This document shows, piece after piece, positions 24,980 through 33,608 of a DNA stretch of 64,000 bases. The DNA comes from Micromonospora chokoriensis. Lineage in GTDB: Bacteria > Actinomycetota > Actinomycetes > Mycobacteriales > Micromonosporaceae. Position 1 is the stretch's first letter. Each line of letters starts with the position of its first letter. The notes under the pieces were generated by a model. The model was not told where the DNA came from, did not search any database, and saw only the letters and a list, made by a program, of their open reading frames with translations. Location: NCBI RefSeq assembly GCF_900091505.1, contig NZ_LT607409.1:6200001-6264000 (forward strand), read 5' to 3'. The translations under genes and the position numbers were made by a program.

Positions 24980-26005
24980 ATGGGCAGCAACAGAGCAACA
25001 CTCGCCGACGTCGCGCGGCGAGCCGGGCTGTCCAAGACCGCCGCGTCGATGGTGCTCAACGGCCGGGAGGGCACCCGGCTCTCGGCCGAGGCGCACCAGC
25101 GCGTGTTCGCCGCCGCCGAGGAACTCGGCTACCGGCCCAACCTCGCCGCGCGCAGCCTGCGTACCCGCAAGACCGCCACCATCGCGTTCGTCTCCGACAT
25201 CGTCGCCACCACCCGGTTCGCCGGCGACCTCATCCGCGGCGCCCTCGACGCGGCCCGCGAGCGGGACCACGTGCTGCTCATCACCGAGACGCAGGGCGAC
25301 GCCACGTTCGAGCAGTACGCCATCGAGGCGATGCTGGACCGGCAGGTCGACGGGGTGATCTACGCGGCGATGGCCACCCGACGGCTGACGGTGCCTCCGG
25401 CCATCCTCGGCGGCCCGGTGGTGCTGCTCAACGCCACCAGCTCCGACCGCCTGCCCAGCGTGCTCCCCGACGACGACCGCGCCGGCCGTACCGCCGCCAC
25501 CACGCTGCTCGAGCTCGGCCACCACGACGCGATAGCGCTCATCGGCCGCAATCGGCTCAAGGAGGAGGACCCGGAGGTCTCCCTCGCCGCGCGGGCGCGT
25601 CTGCACGGCATCCGGCAGGCGCTGGGCGACGCCGACGTCTCCCTCCTCGCCGAGTGCTTCTGCACCGAGTGGTTGCCCGAGCACGGGTACGCCGCCATGC
25701 GCGGTCTGCTGAACCGGTCCCCGCGGCCCAGCGCGGTCATCTGCATGAACGACCGCCTGGCCTTCGGCGCCTACCAGGCACTCGGCGAGGCGGGGCTGAG
25801 GGTCCCGGAGGACATCTCGGTGATCTCGTTCGACGACGATCCGATCGCCGCCTGGCTGCGTCCCGGCCTGGCCACCACGGCGCTGCCGCACGAGCAGATG
25901 GGGCGGCGAGCGGTCGAGCTGCTCCTGGACGGCGGCGACACCGAGCCGTCACTCGTGCCGATGCCCCTGCGACGCCGGAGGTCCCTCGCCCCTCCGGCGC
26001 AGTGA
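24980..26005 (+). CDS. LacI-family transcriptional regulator
   Basis: A 341-residue repressor. The N-terminal helix-turn-helix and hinge are TLADVARRAGLSKTAASMVLNGREGTRLS (7-35) and LGYRPNLAARSLRTRKT (about 50-66). The rest is a periplasmic-binding-protein-like sugar sensor (IAFVSDIVATTRFAGDLIRGALDAARERDH, SAVICMNDRLAFGAYQALGEAGLRVPEDISVISFDDD). GGAGGA at 24971 sets the ATG at 24980. It lies between the importer operon and the GH32-like gene. GCTAAA-N4-TTTAGY sites before both, and before the esterase, make it the probable local repressor, released by an imported sugar. Confidence 0.93.
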   Translation: MGSNRATLADVARRAGLSKTAASMVLNGREGTRLSAEAHQRVFAAAEELGYRPNLAARSLRTRKTATIAFVSDIVATTRFAGDLIRGALDAARERDHVLLITETQGDATFEQYAIEAMLDRQVDGVIYAAMATRRLTVPPAILGGPVVLLNATSSDRLPSVLPDDDRAGRTAATTLLELGHHDAIALIGRNRLKEEDPEVSLAARARLHGIRQALGDADVSLLAECFCTEWLPEHGYAAMRGLLNRSPRPSAVICMNDRLAFGAYQALGEAGLRVPEDISVISFDDDPIAAWLRPGLATTALPHEQMGRRAVELLLDGGDTEPSLVPMPLRRRRSLAPPAQ

Positions 26006-26074
26006 CCGCGGGCCCGCCGAGCCATCGGGCCTCCGCGCCGGCGGACCACTCGCACCGACCCCGCCCGAGCCGAC

Positions 26075-26105
26075 GCTAAAACGGTTTAGTGCTAGGTTTC
26101 CGGCC
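26075..26105 (+). promoter_or_regulatory. GH32-like gene promoter with GCTAAA operator
   Basis: GCTAAAACGGTTTAGT (26075-26090) is the third copy of the operator (6-base arms, one change at the last base). TAGGTT (26093-26098) is a good -10, placing the transcription start on or next to the ATG at 26106, so the mRNA may be leaderless. The operator would fill the promoter spacer. Confidence 0.55.
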
Positions 26106-27059
26106 ATGCTTCGTCTACCCGACCACTGGGTGTGGGACAGCTGGTACGCCCGGGACGACAACGGCCTCTGGCACGTGTTCTTCCTCCGCGCCTCCCGTGC
26201 CCTGCACGACCCGCACCGCCGTCACCACCGCGCCACGATCGGCCACGCCGTCTCGTCGGACCTGCACTCGTGGCACCTGGTCGCCGACGCCGTGGTCCCC
26301 GCCGACGCTCCCGCCTGGGACGACCTGGCGACCTGGACCGGCTGCACGGTCCGCGGCCCGGACGGACGCTGGTACCTGTTCTACACCGGGGTCGGTCGCG
26401 CCGAGGGTGGTCTCGTGCAACGCATCGGCCTCGCCGTCTCCACCGACCTGACCACCTGGCACCGGCACGGCACCGAGCCGATCGTCGAGGCCGACCCGAC
26501 CTGGTACGAGCTGCTCGACAAGGACCTGTGGTACGAGCAGGCCTGGCGTGACCCGTGGGTGTTCCCCGACCCGGACGGCGACGGCTGGCACATGCTCATC
26601 ACCGCGCGCGCCAACACGGGACCGACGAACACCCGTGGCGTCGTCGGCCACGCCACCTCCCCCGACCTCCTCACCTGGACCGTCCAGCCGCCGCTGTCGA
26701 CACCGGCCGGCTTCGGTCACCTGGAGGTGCCCCAGGTAGCTGTCGTCGACGGACAGCCCCTGCTGCTGTTCTCCACCGATGCCACCAGCAGCGCCCGACG
26801 CGACGACCACCGGATCTGGGTGGCGACCGGCGAGACCGTCCGCGGCCCGTGGGACATCGCGTCCGCCCGCCCGTTCACGCACCCGCACCTGTACGCGCCG
26901 CGGCTGGTCCCCGGACCCGCCGACACCTGGTCACTCATCGGTTTCCTCGACCACGTCGACGAGACGTTCGTCGGGGAGCTCACCGACCCCATCCCGGTAC
27001 GTTTCGACGCGTCGACCGGGCTGGTGCCGGACCCGGCGCGCACGCCGGCCGCGACCTGA
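26106..27059 (+). CDS. GH32/GH43-like five-bladed propeller glycosidase
   Basis: A 317-residue cytoplasmic protein (no signal peptide). The pattern is that of clan GH-J: an early Asp in HWVWDSWYARD (Asp11, candidate nucleophile), GHAVSSDLHSW, the transition-state Arg-Asp-Pro in AWRDPWVF (Asp149) and a Glu in HLEVPQV (Glu207, candidate acid). It lacks the C-terminal beta-sandwich of full GH32 enzymes. It would split imported oligosaccharides, perhaps fructose- or arabinose-containing. No ribosome site is visible before ATG 26106. It ends near a strong terminator. Confidence 0.75.
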   Translation: MLRLPDHWVWDSWYARDDNGLWHVFFLRASRALHDPHRRHHRATIGHAVSSDLHSWHLVADAVVPADAPAWDDLATWTGCTVRGPDGRWYLFYTGVGRAEGGLVQRIGLAVSTDLTTWHRHGTEPIVEADPTWYELLDKDLWYEQAWRDPWVFPDPDGDGWHMLITARANTGPTNTRGVVGHATSPDLLTWTVQPPLSTPAGFGHLEVPQVAVVDGQPLLLFSTDATSSARRDDHRIWVATGETVRGPWDIASARPFTHPHLYAPRLVPGPADTWSLIGFLDHVDETFVGELTDPIPVRFDASTGLVPDPARTPAAT

Positions 27060-27062
27060 AGG

Positions 27063-27102
27063 CACGGTCCGGGCTGTGGCAGTCGCCCCAGCCCGGACCG
27101 TG
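27063..27102. terminator. 14-bp hairpin terminator
   Basis: CACGGTCCGGGCTG (27063-27076) and CAGCCCGGACCGTG (27089-27102) pair perfectly around a 12-base loop. It lies between the convergent GH32-like gene and the beta-helix gene and serves both. Confidence 0.85.
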
Positions 27103-27119
27103 GACAGCCCTCAGTCAGC

Positions 27120-29510
27120 TCAGCTTCGCAGCTGCCACTGCTGGTTGGCCCCGCCGTTGCAGGACCAGAGGATCAACTTCGTGCCGTTCGCCGTTCCGGC
27201 GGCGTTGGCGTCCAGGCAGAGGCCCGACTGCACGCCCGTGATCGTGCCGTTCGCGTTGACGTTCCACTGCTGGTTCGCCTGACCGTTGCAGTCCCAGATC
27301 ACCACCTGGGTGCCGTTGCTGGTGCCCTGGCCGGAGGCGTCCAGGCACTTGGTGCCGTACACCATGAGCTGCCGGCTGGCGGTGTGCGTCCACCGCTGGT
27401 TGGTGGCGCCGCTGATGCAGTCCCAGAGCTGGGCCTGCGTGCCGTTGGTCGTGCTCGAACCACCGATCTCGGCGCAGCGGCCCGACTGAACGCCCACGAT
27501 CTGCACGTTCTGCGGGTTGGTGCCGCCGCCGCTCTGCACACCGGCGGCATTGATCACCGTCTGCGCGCCGGACGGCCAGTTGCCTCCGGACACCGTGACG
27601 TTGCCGTTGACCACGTTGCCGCGATCACCGTTGGTCACGTTCGTGCTGTTGTTCGTCGCCCAGTTGTTGGTGACGGTGAAGTTGCCCATGTTCTCGGCGT
27701 ACCAGTAGTTGGCGGTGGCCCAGGTGCCGGTGCTGGAGAAGACGTTGTTGCGGGCGGTGTAGTAGCGGGAGCCCTCGTCGAAGTAGAGCCCGAACCAGCC
27801 GTTGGTCCGCAGGCAGTAGTTCTGGTTGATGGTGCCGCCCGGGTTGGCCGAGAGCGTGTAGATGCACCCACCGTCGGTCATCTGCTGCATGACGTCGTGC
27901 ACGTAGTTGCCGATGACCTGGTTGTTGGCCGCCGTGGTCGCCGTCGTGTAGCGCGGCTGGTAGTTGTAGAGGCCCCGGTTCGCGTAGTGCTGGCTGCCAC
28001 CGGCGTCGTTGGCGCCCCAGCCGTAGCCGACCGACAGACCGGTGTACGGCATGTTGTAGACCTCGTTGTGCGAGACCAGCGCGGTGTTCACGTAGGTGGT
28101 CAGGATCGAGACCACACCCCGGTACTCCAGACCGAGGTCGTGCACCCGGTTGTTGCTGATGGTGATGTTGCGGTTGACCATCCGCTGGTCGCTGGGGTGG
28201 TGGGCGTCGGCGCGTACGCCGCCGACCACGATGCCCCCGGCGGAGTTGCGGGCGATCTCGGACCGGGTCACCGTGATGTTGCTGGCGCCCAGGCCGACGC
28301 CGCTGGCGTGGGCGTTGGCGTCGTTGCCGATGCCGATCGCCGTCTGCCCGAGGTTGACGAACTGGGAGTCGCTGAAGGTGATGGTGTTAGCGGCCGAGAC
28401 CTGCACGGCGGCGGGCATCTGGTTCCAGTTCGGCCGGGTGGCCTCGAACTGCGGGCAGCCGGCCTGGCAGGAGGTCAACGCGTCGGACGGACGGGACCAC
28501 GTGCCGGTGATGTGCGCGCCGGTCTGCTGGTCGGCGAAGCCGTTGCTGCTGCTCGGGCCGAGCCAGCTGGTGCCGGTGAAGGTGATGCCGCTGAACGAGA
28601 TGTGGTGCGCCGGCGCGTCGTAGGTGCCGCCGACGTTGACGAGGGACTGGAGCTGCGGCAGCTCCACGCTCACGGAGCTCATGTTCTGCCCCGCGAGCGG
28701 GATGTAGTTGAGCTGGCCGTTGCTCGGGTTGAGGTACCACTCCCCCGGCGAGTCCAGGAACTCGTACGCGTTGGTCAGGTAGAACGGGCCCGCGCGGTGC
28801 GGGCTGGAGAGGGTGTCGAACCCGAAGGTGTTGTTGTTCCACGCGGGCTGCTGCATGGTCAGGAAGTTCCCGCTGATGCTCTGCACCGGCGAGTACCGGT
28901 CGGTGAACGAGCCGACGCTCTCCACCTCGACCCGGTTCTGGTTGCCGAGGTTGTTGAGGTAGTTGAGCGCGCTGTTGCTGAACCGCATGCCGCTCGTGGT
29001 GAAGGTGAAGTCGGCGCGGTTCACCGCGGTACGCGCCCGCGTGGCGACGGCCCCGTTGACGTAGAGCTGCCGGGCGTCGAGCCCGGCGCCGACGTTGGCC
29101 CGCCAGATGTTCTTCCCGGAGTCGACCTGCGACCACCCGGTGACCGCCCGGGCACCGGTGATCGTCGGCCGGGCGGAGGCGGCGGCCCGCCAGATCACCT
29201 GGTAGCCGTTGGTGCCCGAGTCGGCCGCGGTGAACCGCATCGGTGCCGTGAGCCGGTAGGTGCCGTTGGCCAACTCCACCACGATGTCACCGGACATGGA
29301 GGTGTTCTGCGACCGCACCGCCGCCTGGGCGGCGGTCAGCGAACACGGCTGGCTGGCCGTACAGCTGCTGCCGGTGCCCGAGGGCGACGCGTAGAGGGTG
29401 GTGGTGGCCGCGGCGGCCGGAGACGCCGCGACGGTCACGGCGACCACTGCGGTCACCGCCGTCGCGGCGGCGCCGGCCAGCAGCCGGCGCAGCGGAGGGT
29501 AAGAGGACAC
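27120..29510 (-). CDS. secreted beta-helix protein with C-terminal CBM13
   Basis: A 796-residue exported protein. GTG 29510 is the start, with AGGAG nine bases upstream; the longer frame beyond it overlaps the epimerase gene and is rejected. A signal peptide (to about residue 33, ASPAAAA) is followed by a long right-handed parallel beta-helix (about 35-600: LYASPSGTGSSCTASQPCSLTAAQAAV, GNDANAHASGVGLGASNITVTRSEIARNSAGGIVVGGV, GGCIYTLSANPGGTINQNYCLR). Then come three ricin-type QxW repeats (NQRW, NQQW, NQQW; about 670-796), a CBM13. The fold suits a polysaccharide lyase or glycosidase; the activity is unknown. It trails a sugar importer operon. Confidence 0.85.
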   Translation of the reverse strand: MSSYPPLRRLLAGAAATAVTAVVAVTVAASPAAAATTTLYASPSGTGSSCTASQPCSLTAAQAAVRSQNTSMSGDIVVELANGTYRLTAPMRFTAADSGTNGYQVIWRAAASARPTITGARAVTGWSQVDSGKNIWRANVGAGLDARQLYVNGAVATRARTAVNRADFTFTTSGMRFSNSALNYLNNLGNQNRVEVESVGSFTDRYSPVQSISGNFLTMQQPAWNNNTFGFDTLSSPHRAGPFYLTNAYEFLDSPGEWYLNPSNGQLNYIPLAGQNMSSVSVELPQLQSLVNVGGTYDAPAHHISFSGITFTGTSWLGPSSSNGFADQQTGAHITGTWSRPSDALTSCQAGCPQFEATRPNWNQMPAAVQVSAANTITFSDSQFVNLGQTAIGIGNDANAHASGVGLGASNITVTRSEIARNSAGGIVVGGVRADAHHPSDQRMVNRNITISNNRVHDLGLEYRGVVSILTTYVNTALVSHNEVYNMPYTGLSVGYGWGANDAGGSQHYANRGLYNYQPRYTTATTAANNQVIGNYVHDVMQQMTDGGCIYTLSANPGGTINQNYCLRTNGWFGLYFDEGSRYYTARNNVFSSTGTWATANYWYAENMGNFTVTNNWATNNSTNVTNGDRGNVVNGNVTVSGGNWPSGAQTVINAAGVQSGGGTNPQNVQIVGVQSGRCAEIGGSSTTNGTQAQLWDCISGATNQRWTHTASRQLMVYGTKCLDASGQGTSNGTQVVIWDCNGQANQQWNVNANGTITGVQSGLCLDANAAGTANGTKLILWSCNGGANQQWQLRS

Positions 29511-29598
29511 GGGAGGGTACTCCTGACGTGCGGAGGGCAGGGGGACGGGACGCCTCGGCGGGCGGGCAGGAGGCGTGGCTGGCGGGGGCGGGCGGCGG

Positions 29599-30450
29599 CT
29601 ACCCGAGGATCTCCCGGAGATAGCGCAGGCCGTCGGTGGCGAGGCGATCCTGCGAGGGGGCCAGCGGACGCCAGATTGCCGCGGCGGTGGCGATGGTCTC
29701 GTTCTCCGCCGTGAACGACTCGATGCAGATCGCGCCCTGGTAACCGGTGTCCCGCAGGACACTGAAGAACCGGGGCCAGTCGAAGTGGTCGGCACCGGGG
29801 GCGCCCCGGTTGGAGCCGCTGACCTGGACGTGCTTGATGTGCGGGCCGGCGACGGCGAGGGCCGCGTAGGGGTCGGCCTCCTCGATGTTCATGTGGTACG
29901 TGTCGATCATGATGCCGACACTCGACGGAAGGCCGTCGATCAGCTCGACCGTCTGCTCGATCGTGTTGACGACGCTCGTCTCGTAGCGGTTCAACGCCTC
30001 GACACCGATGCTCACCCCGCACTCGCCCGCCTGCTCCGCGACCGGCGCCAGGGCGCGCCGGAAGTCCGCGTAGCAGGCGGCGCGAGCCGTCGGCGACATC
30101 CGCCAGGTCCGACCGACTGAGGCGTACACGGGGCCGCCGACGCATCCAGCGCCGACGGCCGCCGCGTTCGCCACGCACTCCTTGAGGTACGCCACCGTCG
30201 ACTCGACGACCGCCGGCGGAGCATCGACCAGGTCCCGCCCCGGCGGGGTGACCGCGCAGACGCCGGCGGCGACGAGGCCGTGCTCGGCCAACAGGTCCCG
30301 GGTACGGACCGGATCCCAGTCACCGGGTTGCTCGATCGGCAACTCGACAGCGTCGAAGCCGAACGACGCGATCCGTGGGATCAGCTCGGCCAGGGCCTTG
30401 TCGTCGACCGGAGAGGCCCACACCCACGGGTTGACGCCGATGGCGTACAT
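29599..30450 (-). CDS. sugar phosphate isomerase/epimerase, TIM barrel
   Basis: A 283-residue AP-endonuclease-2-like TIM-barrel protein (xylose isomerase-like fold), close to ketose 3-epimerases. Metal ligands are seen in IGVEALNRYET (Glu about 153), MIDTYHMNIEE (Asp, His), HIKHVQVSGSNRGAPGADHFDW (His) and ICIESFT (Glu about 245). It would isomerise or epimerise the sugar brought in by the importer genes upstream. Its ATG is six bases after the binding-protein stop, so it is in the same operon. Confidence 0.88.
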   Translation of the reverse strand: MYAIGVNPWVWASPVDDKALAELIPRIASFGFDAVELPIEQPGDWDPVRTRDLLAEHGLVAAGVCAVTPPGRDLVDAPPAVVESTVAYLKECVANAAAVGAGCVGGPVYASVGRTWRMSPTARAACYADFRRALAPVAEQAGECGVSIGVEALNRYETSVVNTIEQTVELIDGLPSSVGIMIDTYHMNIEEADPYAALAVAGPHIKHVQVSGSNRGAPGADHFDWPRFFSVLRDTGYQGAICIESFTAENETIATAAAIWRPLAPSQDRLATDGLRYLREILG

Positions 30451-30456
30451 CGGAAC

Positions 30457-31638
30457 CTACTTCCAGCGCTGCGGGTAGCCGGGCAGGTCGGTGCAGCCGC
30501 ACATCGCGTAGTGCAGGGGCGGCATGTTCGCGTCGAGGTACTGGTCCAGGTTGTCCTGGGTGACGGTCGGCTGCGGCAGCTTCCACGGGTTGGAGACCTG
30601 CTCGCCGTCGAGGATCCGCAGGGCGGCGATGATCGGCGTACGCCACTGGTAGGTCGGGTAGGTCGGGGCGATCGCGGTGAGCTGCTTGTCCTTCCAGATC
30701 TTCAGGAAGTCGAGCTGGTCCTCGCCGTTCATCGGCGGGACCGGCTTGCCCGCGTCCTGGAACGCCTCGACCGCCGCGACGGCCGTCGCTCCGGCGTCCA
30801 TCCAGACCCCGTCGATCGTGCCGTACCGCTGGATGTAGTCGTCGACGATCTTCTTGGTCTTGGCCGGGTCACCGTCGGTGAACTCGACGCCGACGACGTC
30901 GACCTTCGCCTTGTCGAACGCCACCTTCGCCGCCGACCAGCGGGTCTCCAGGACGTCCACGCCGGGCAGGATCCGCAGGGCGAGGACCTTGCCGCCGGGC
31001 TTCATCTTCTGGCTGACGAACTCCGCGCCGACGTGACCGAACCCGTACCCGCCGATGGGGTTGATGAACGTCACCGGGCACTTCGTGTTGACGCCGCGGT
31101 CGAAGACGACCACCGGCAGGCCCGCCTTGCAGGCCGCCTCGACAGCCGGGGTGAGCGTCGCGGTGGTGTTCGGCGAGACGATGAGCGCGTCGCAGCCCTT
31201 GCCGAGCAGGTCGTTGATGTCCGCGATCTGCTTCTGGTCCTTGCCCTCGGCGTCGACGTGCACGAACTCCTTGATGCGGCTCTTCTGCGCCTCGACCTCG
31301 GCCTGCATGGTCTTGAAGCCGACCTGCCGCCACGGGTTGTTCAGGGCCGCGTTGGAGAAGCAGATCTTGTGCGGCCCGTTCTTCTTGAACGTGGCGGTGT
31401 TCACCATCTTCGGGTTGAGCGCCTGCTCCCACGGCTTGTCGGCCGGCCCGGTGGCGGTGGCGGTCAGCAGTGCCAGCTCGGCGTCGTAGTCGGCCTGCAC
31501 GAAGAACTTCGACTGCTCACCGGTGCCCGACCCCGCGGCCGGGGCACTCCCCGAAGGGGACGCGGCCGGTTCGTCGGTGGCGCACGCGGTGAGGGACAGC
31601 AGGGTGACAGCGGCCAGCGCCGCCAGGGAACGTCGCAC
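30457..31638 (-). CDS. ribose-type sugar-binding lipoprotein
   Basis: A 393-residue periplasmic-binding-protein-like (type I) lipoprotein, start GTG 31638 with GAGGAG upstream. The signal ends in lipobox LTAC, followed by a Ser/Pro/Gly spacer. Family features are KICFSNAALNNPWRQVGFKTMQAEVEAQ, DALIVSPNTTATLTPAVEAACKAGLPVVVFDRGV and DGVWMDAGATAVAAVEAF. It is the receptor of an RbsABC/MglABC-type importer, the permeases and double ATPase of which lie directly upstream on the same strand. Confidence 0.92.
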   Translation of the reverse strand: MRRSLAALAAVTLLSLTACATDEPAASPSGSAPAAGSGTGEQSKFFVQADYDAELALLTATATGPADKPWEQALNPKMVNTATFKKNGPHKICFSNAALNNPWRQVGFKTMQAEVEAQKSRIKEFVHVDAEGKDQKQIADINDLLGKGCDALIVSPNTTATLTPAVEAACKAGLPVVVFDRGVNTKCPVTFINPIGGYGFGHVGAEFVSQKMKPGGKVLALRILPGVDVLETRWSAAKVAFDKAKVDVVGVEFTDGDPAKTKKIVDDYIQRYGTIDGVWMDAGATAVAAVEAFQDAGKPVPPMNGEDQLDFLKIWKDKQLTAIAPTYPTYQWRTPIIAALRILDGEQVSNPWKLPQPTVTQDNLDQYLDANMPPLHYAMCGCTDLPGYPQRWK

Positions 31639-31650
31639 TATGGCTCCTCT

Positions 31651-32634
31651 TTATCTCGACGTGGAACGCGTTGCGGAGACCGCCACGGCGAGCAGGATGA
31701 TCCCGCCCTGGACGGCCGACCTGAGGGCGCCGGAGACGCCGTAGAAATTCATCAGGGCGAACAGCAGTTCGAGGGTCAGCGCGCCGAGCATCGCGCCGAG
31801 GACAGCGCCGCGGCCCCCGCCCAACGCGACCCCACCGAGGACGACGGCGGTGATGGCGCCGAACTCCAGGCCGGCACCGGCCTGGAACGACACCCCGCTG
31901 TAGCCGCCGAGCAGGATCGCCGCCACCGCCGCCGCGAGGCCGCTGAGGATGAAGGCGAGGGTTCGGGTACGCCAGACGCGTACGCCGCTCAACTCGGCGG
32001 TACGCGGGTTGTCGCCGACGGCGACCAGGGTGCGCCCGAAGTCGGACCGCATCAGCAGCACGGCCACCACTGCCAGGACCAGCAGCACCAGCAGGGCGTA
32101 CGGCACCCGGCCGAGCAGCGGCACGTCCTCGAAGGCCCGCCGGCCGAACCGACGGAACTCCTCGGAGAGCGCACCCTTCGGGGCGCCGTCGGACCACAGG
32201 TAGACCGCCCCGAAGAGGATCAGGAACATGCCGAGGGTGGTGATGAACGACGGCACCCGCAGTCGTGTCGTGACGAGGCCGTTGACCAGGCCGACGAATG
32301 CCCCGAAGGCGAGCAGGAGCAGCACCACCGGCCAGGTACGGCCCGGGTCGCCGTCGATCAGCCGGGCGGCGACCACCACCTGCGCGGTGACCAGTGAGCC
32401 GACGGACAGGTCGAACTCGCCGGAGACGATCACGAAGTACTGGCCGGCGGCGAGCAGGATGATCGGCGCCGAACGGCCGAGGAAGGACATCAACGACGGG
32501 GGCGCCAGGAAGTCGGGCTGTCGAATGCCGACGAGCACCAACAGCACCCCGAGGATCACGAGGATCGGCAGGACCCCACCGGGACGCACCCGGGGGAGCC
32601 GCAGGGGCAGCGAACGGGACTGGACGGTCTGCAT
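31651..32634 (-). CDS. ribose-type ABC permease (second)
   Basis: A 327-residue integral membrane protein of the RbsC/BPD_transp_2 class, eight to ten helices. Signatures are GQYFVIVSGEFDLSVGSLVTAQVVVAARL (about 66-94), ALGGYSGVSFQAGAG-like GGYSGVSFQAGAGLEFGAITAVVLGGVALGGGRGAVLGAMLGAL near 245-288. ATG 32634 (MQTVQSRS) is used. The longer frame upstream is a shadow of the first permease, whose stop lies two bases before this ATG. It pairs with that permease. Confidence 0.92.
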   Translation of the reverse strand: MQTVQSRSLPLRLPRVRPGGVLPILVILGVLLVLVGIRQPDFLAPPSLMSFLGRSAPIILLAAGQYFVIVSGEFDLSVGSLVTAQVVVAARLIDGDPGRTWPVVLLLLAFGAFVGLVNGLVTTRLRVPSFITTLGMFLILFGAVYLWSDGAPKGALSEEFRRFGRRAFEDVPLLGRVPYALLVLLVLAVVAVLLMRSDFGRTLVAVGDNPRTAELSGVRVWRTRTLAFILSGLAAAVAAILLGGYSGVSFQAGAGLEFGAITAVVLGGVALGGGRGAVLGAMLGALTLELLFALMNFYGVSGALRSAVQGGIILLAVAVSATRSTSR

Positions 32635-32636
32635 GG

Positions 32637-33608
32637 CTAGGACGCCTTTCGCAGGGCCCTGCGGGCGTAGACGGCGACCGCGGCGATGATGATGACGCCG
32701 CGGATCACCTGCTTGAAGAAGGCGTCGACCTCGAGCTGGTTGAAGATGGAGTCGATGCTGGCGAGCAGCAGCACCCCACCGAGGGTGCCGATGACGCCGC
32801 CGCGACCGCCGGCGAGGGCGGTCCCGCCGATCACCACGGCGGCGATCGACTCCAGGTCGTAGAGGCCCTCGGTGCCGACCCGGGGCGCACCCGAACCGAG
32901 CCGACTGGCGAGGTAGATGCCGGCCAGCCCCGCGCACATCGAGCAGAGCATGTGGGCGGTGACGAGGACCCGGTCGTTGCGGACACCGGAGAGTCGGGCC
33001 ACCTCCGGATCGCCGCCCACGGCGACCAGGTGGTGCCCGAACCGGGTCCGCGAGAGCGCGAACCAGGCCGCGGCGGTCACGGCGAGCAGCAGCAGGAACG
33101 ACACCGGCACCGGCCCGACGCGCTGGTAGCCGAGCGCCTGCACCAGCGCGGGTGCGGTGGTGCCGGCCGGGCCGTCGTAGCCGTTGTCGAGGTAACCCTT
33201 GAGCAGCAGCCCGACGCCGAGGGTGGCGATGAACGCGTTCACCCGGAACCTGGTGACGAGCAGCCCGTTGAGCAGCCCGACGCCGGCGCTGACCACGAGC
33301 ACCAGACCGATCGCCGGCAGCACCGCGCCGTCGCTGCCGTTCATCGTCTCGGCGGCGACGAGCGTGCTGAGGCTGATCACGTACGCCACCGACAGGTCGA
33401 GCGAGCCGCCCAGGATGACCAGGGTCTGACCGACGGCGACGAGCCCGAGCCCGGCCGCGACGTGCAGCAGACTCACCGTCGTGGACTGGTTGAAGAGCTG
33501 ACCGCCGTCGACGAGGACGACCAGCCAGCCGATCGCCAGGGTGAGGAACAGGGCCACGAAGACGCCCGGCACGGGGCGGCGGGCCGGAAGGAGCGACAGG
33601 GCGCTCAT
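32637..33608 (-). CDS. ribose-type ABC permease (first)
   Basis: A 323-residue RbsC-class membrane protein: LGLVAVGQTLVILGGSLDLSVAYVISLSTLVAAETM (about 50-85), VNAFIATLGVGLLLKGYLDNGYDG and AAVVIGGTALAGGRGGVIGTLGGVLLLASIDSIFNQL near 250-290. The start overlaps the ATPase stop by four bases (33605-33608). Two distinct permeases suggest a heterodimeric channel. Confidence 0.92.
   Translation of the reverse strand: MSALSLLPARRPVPGVFVALFLTLAIGWLVVLVDGGQLFNQSTTVSLLHVAAGLGLVAVGQTLVILGGSLDLSVAYVISLSTLVAAETMNGSDGAVLPAIGLVLVVSAGVGLLNGLLVTRFRVNAFIATLGVGLLLKGYLDNGYDGPAGTTAPALVQALGYQRVGPVPVSFLLLLAVTAAAWFALSRTRFGHHLVAVGGDPEVARLSGVRNDRVLVTAHMLCSMCAGLAGIYLASRLGSGAPRVGTEGLYDLESIAAVVIGGTALAGGRGGVIGTLGGVLLLASIDSIFNQLEVDAFFKQVIRGVIIIAAVAVYARRALRKAS

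Noticed and set aside
27384..29714. 776-codon plus-strand frame opposite the beta-helix gene
   Set aside because: Val/Gly/Arg-rich composition typical of antisense shadow frames; the minus-strand protein has signal peptide and CBM13.
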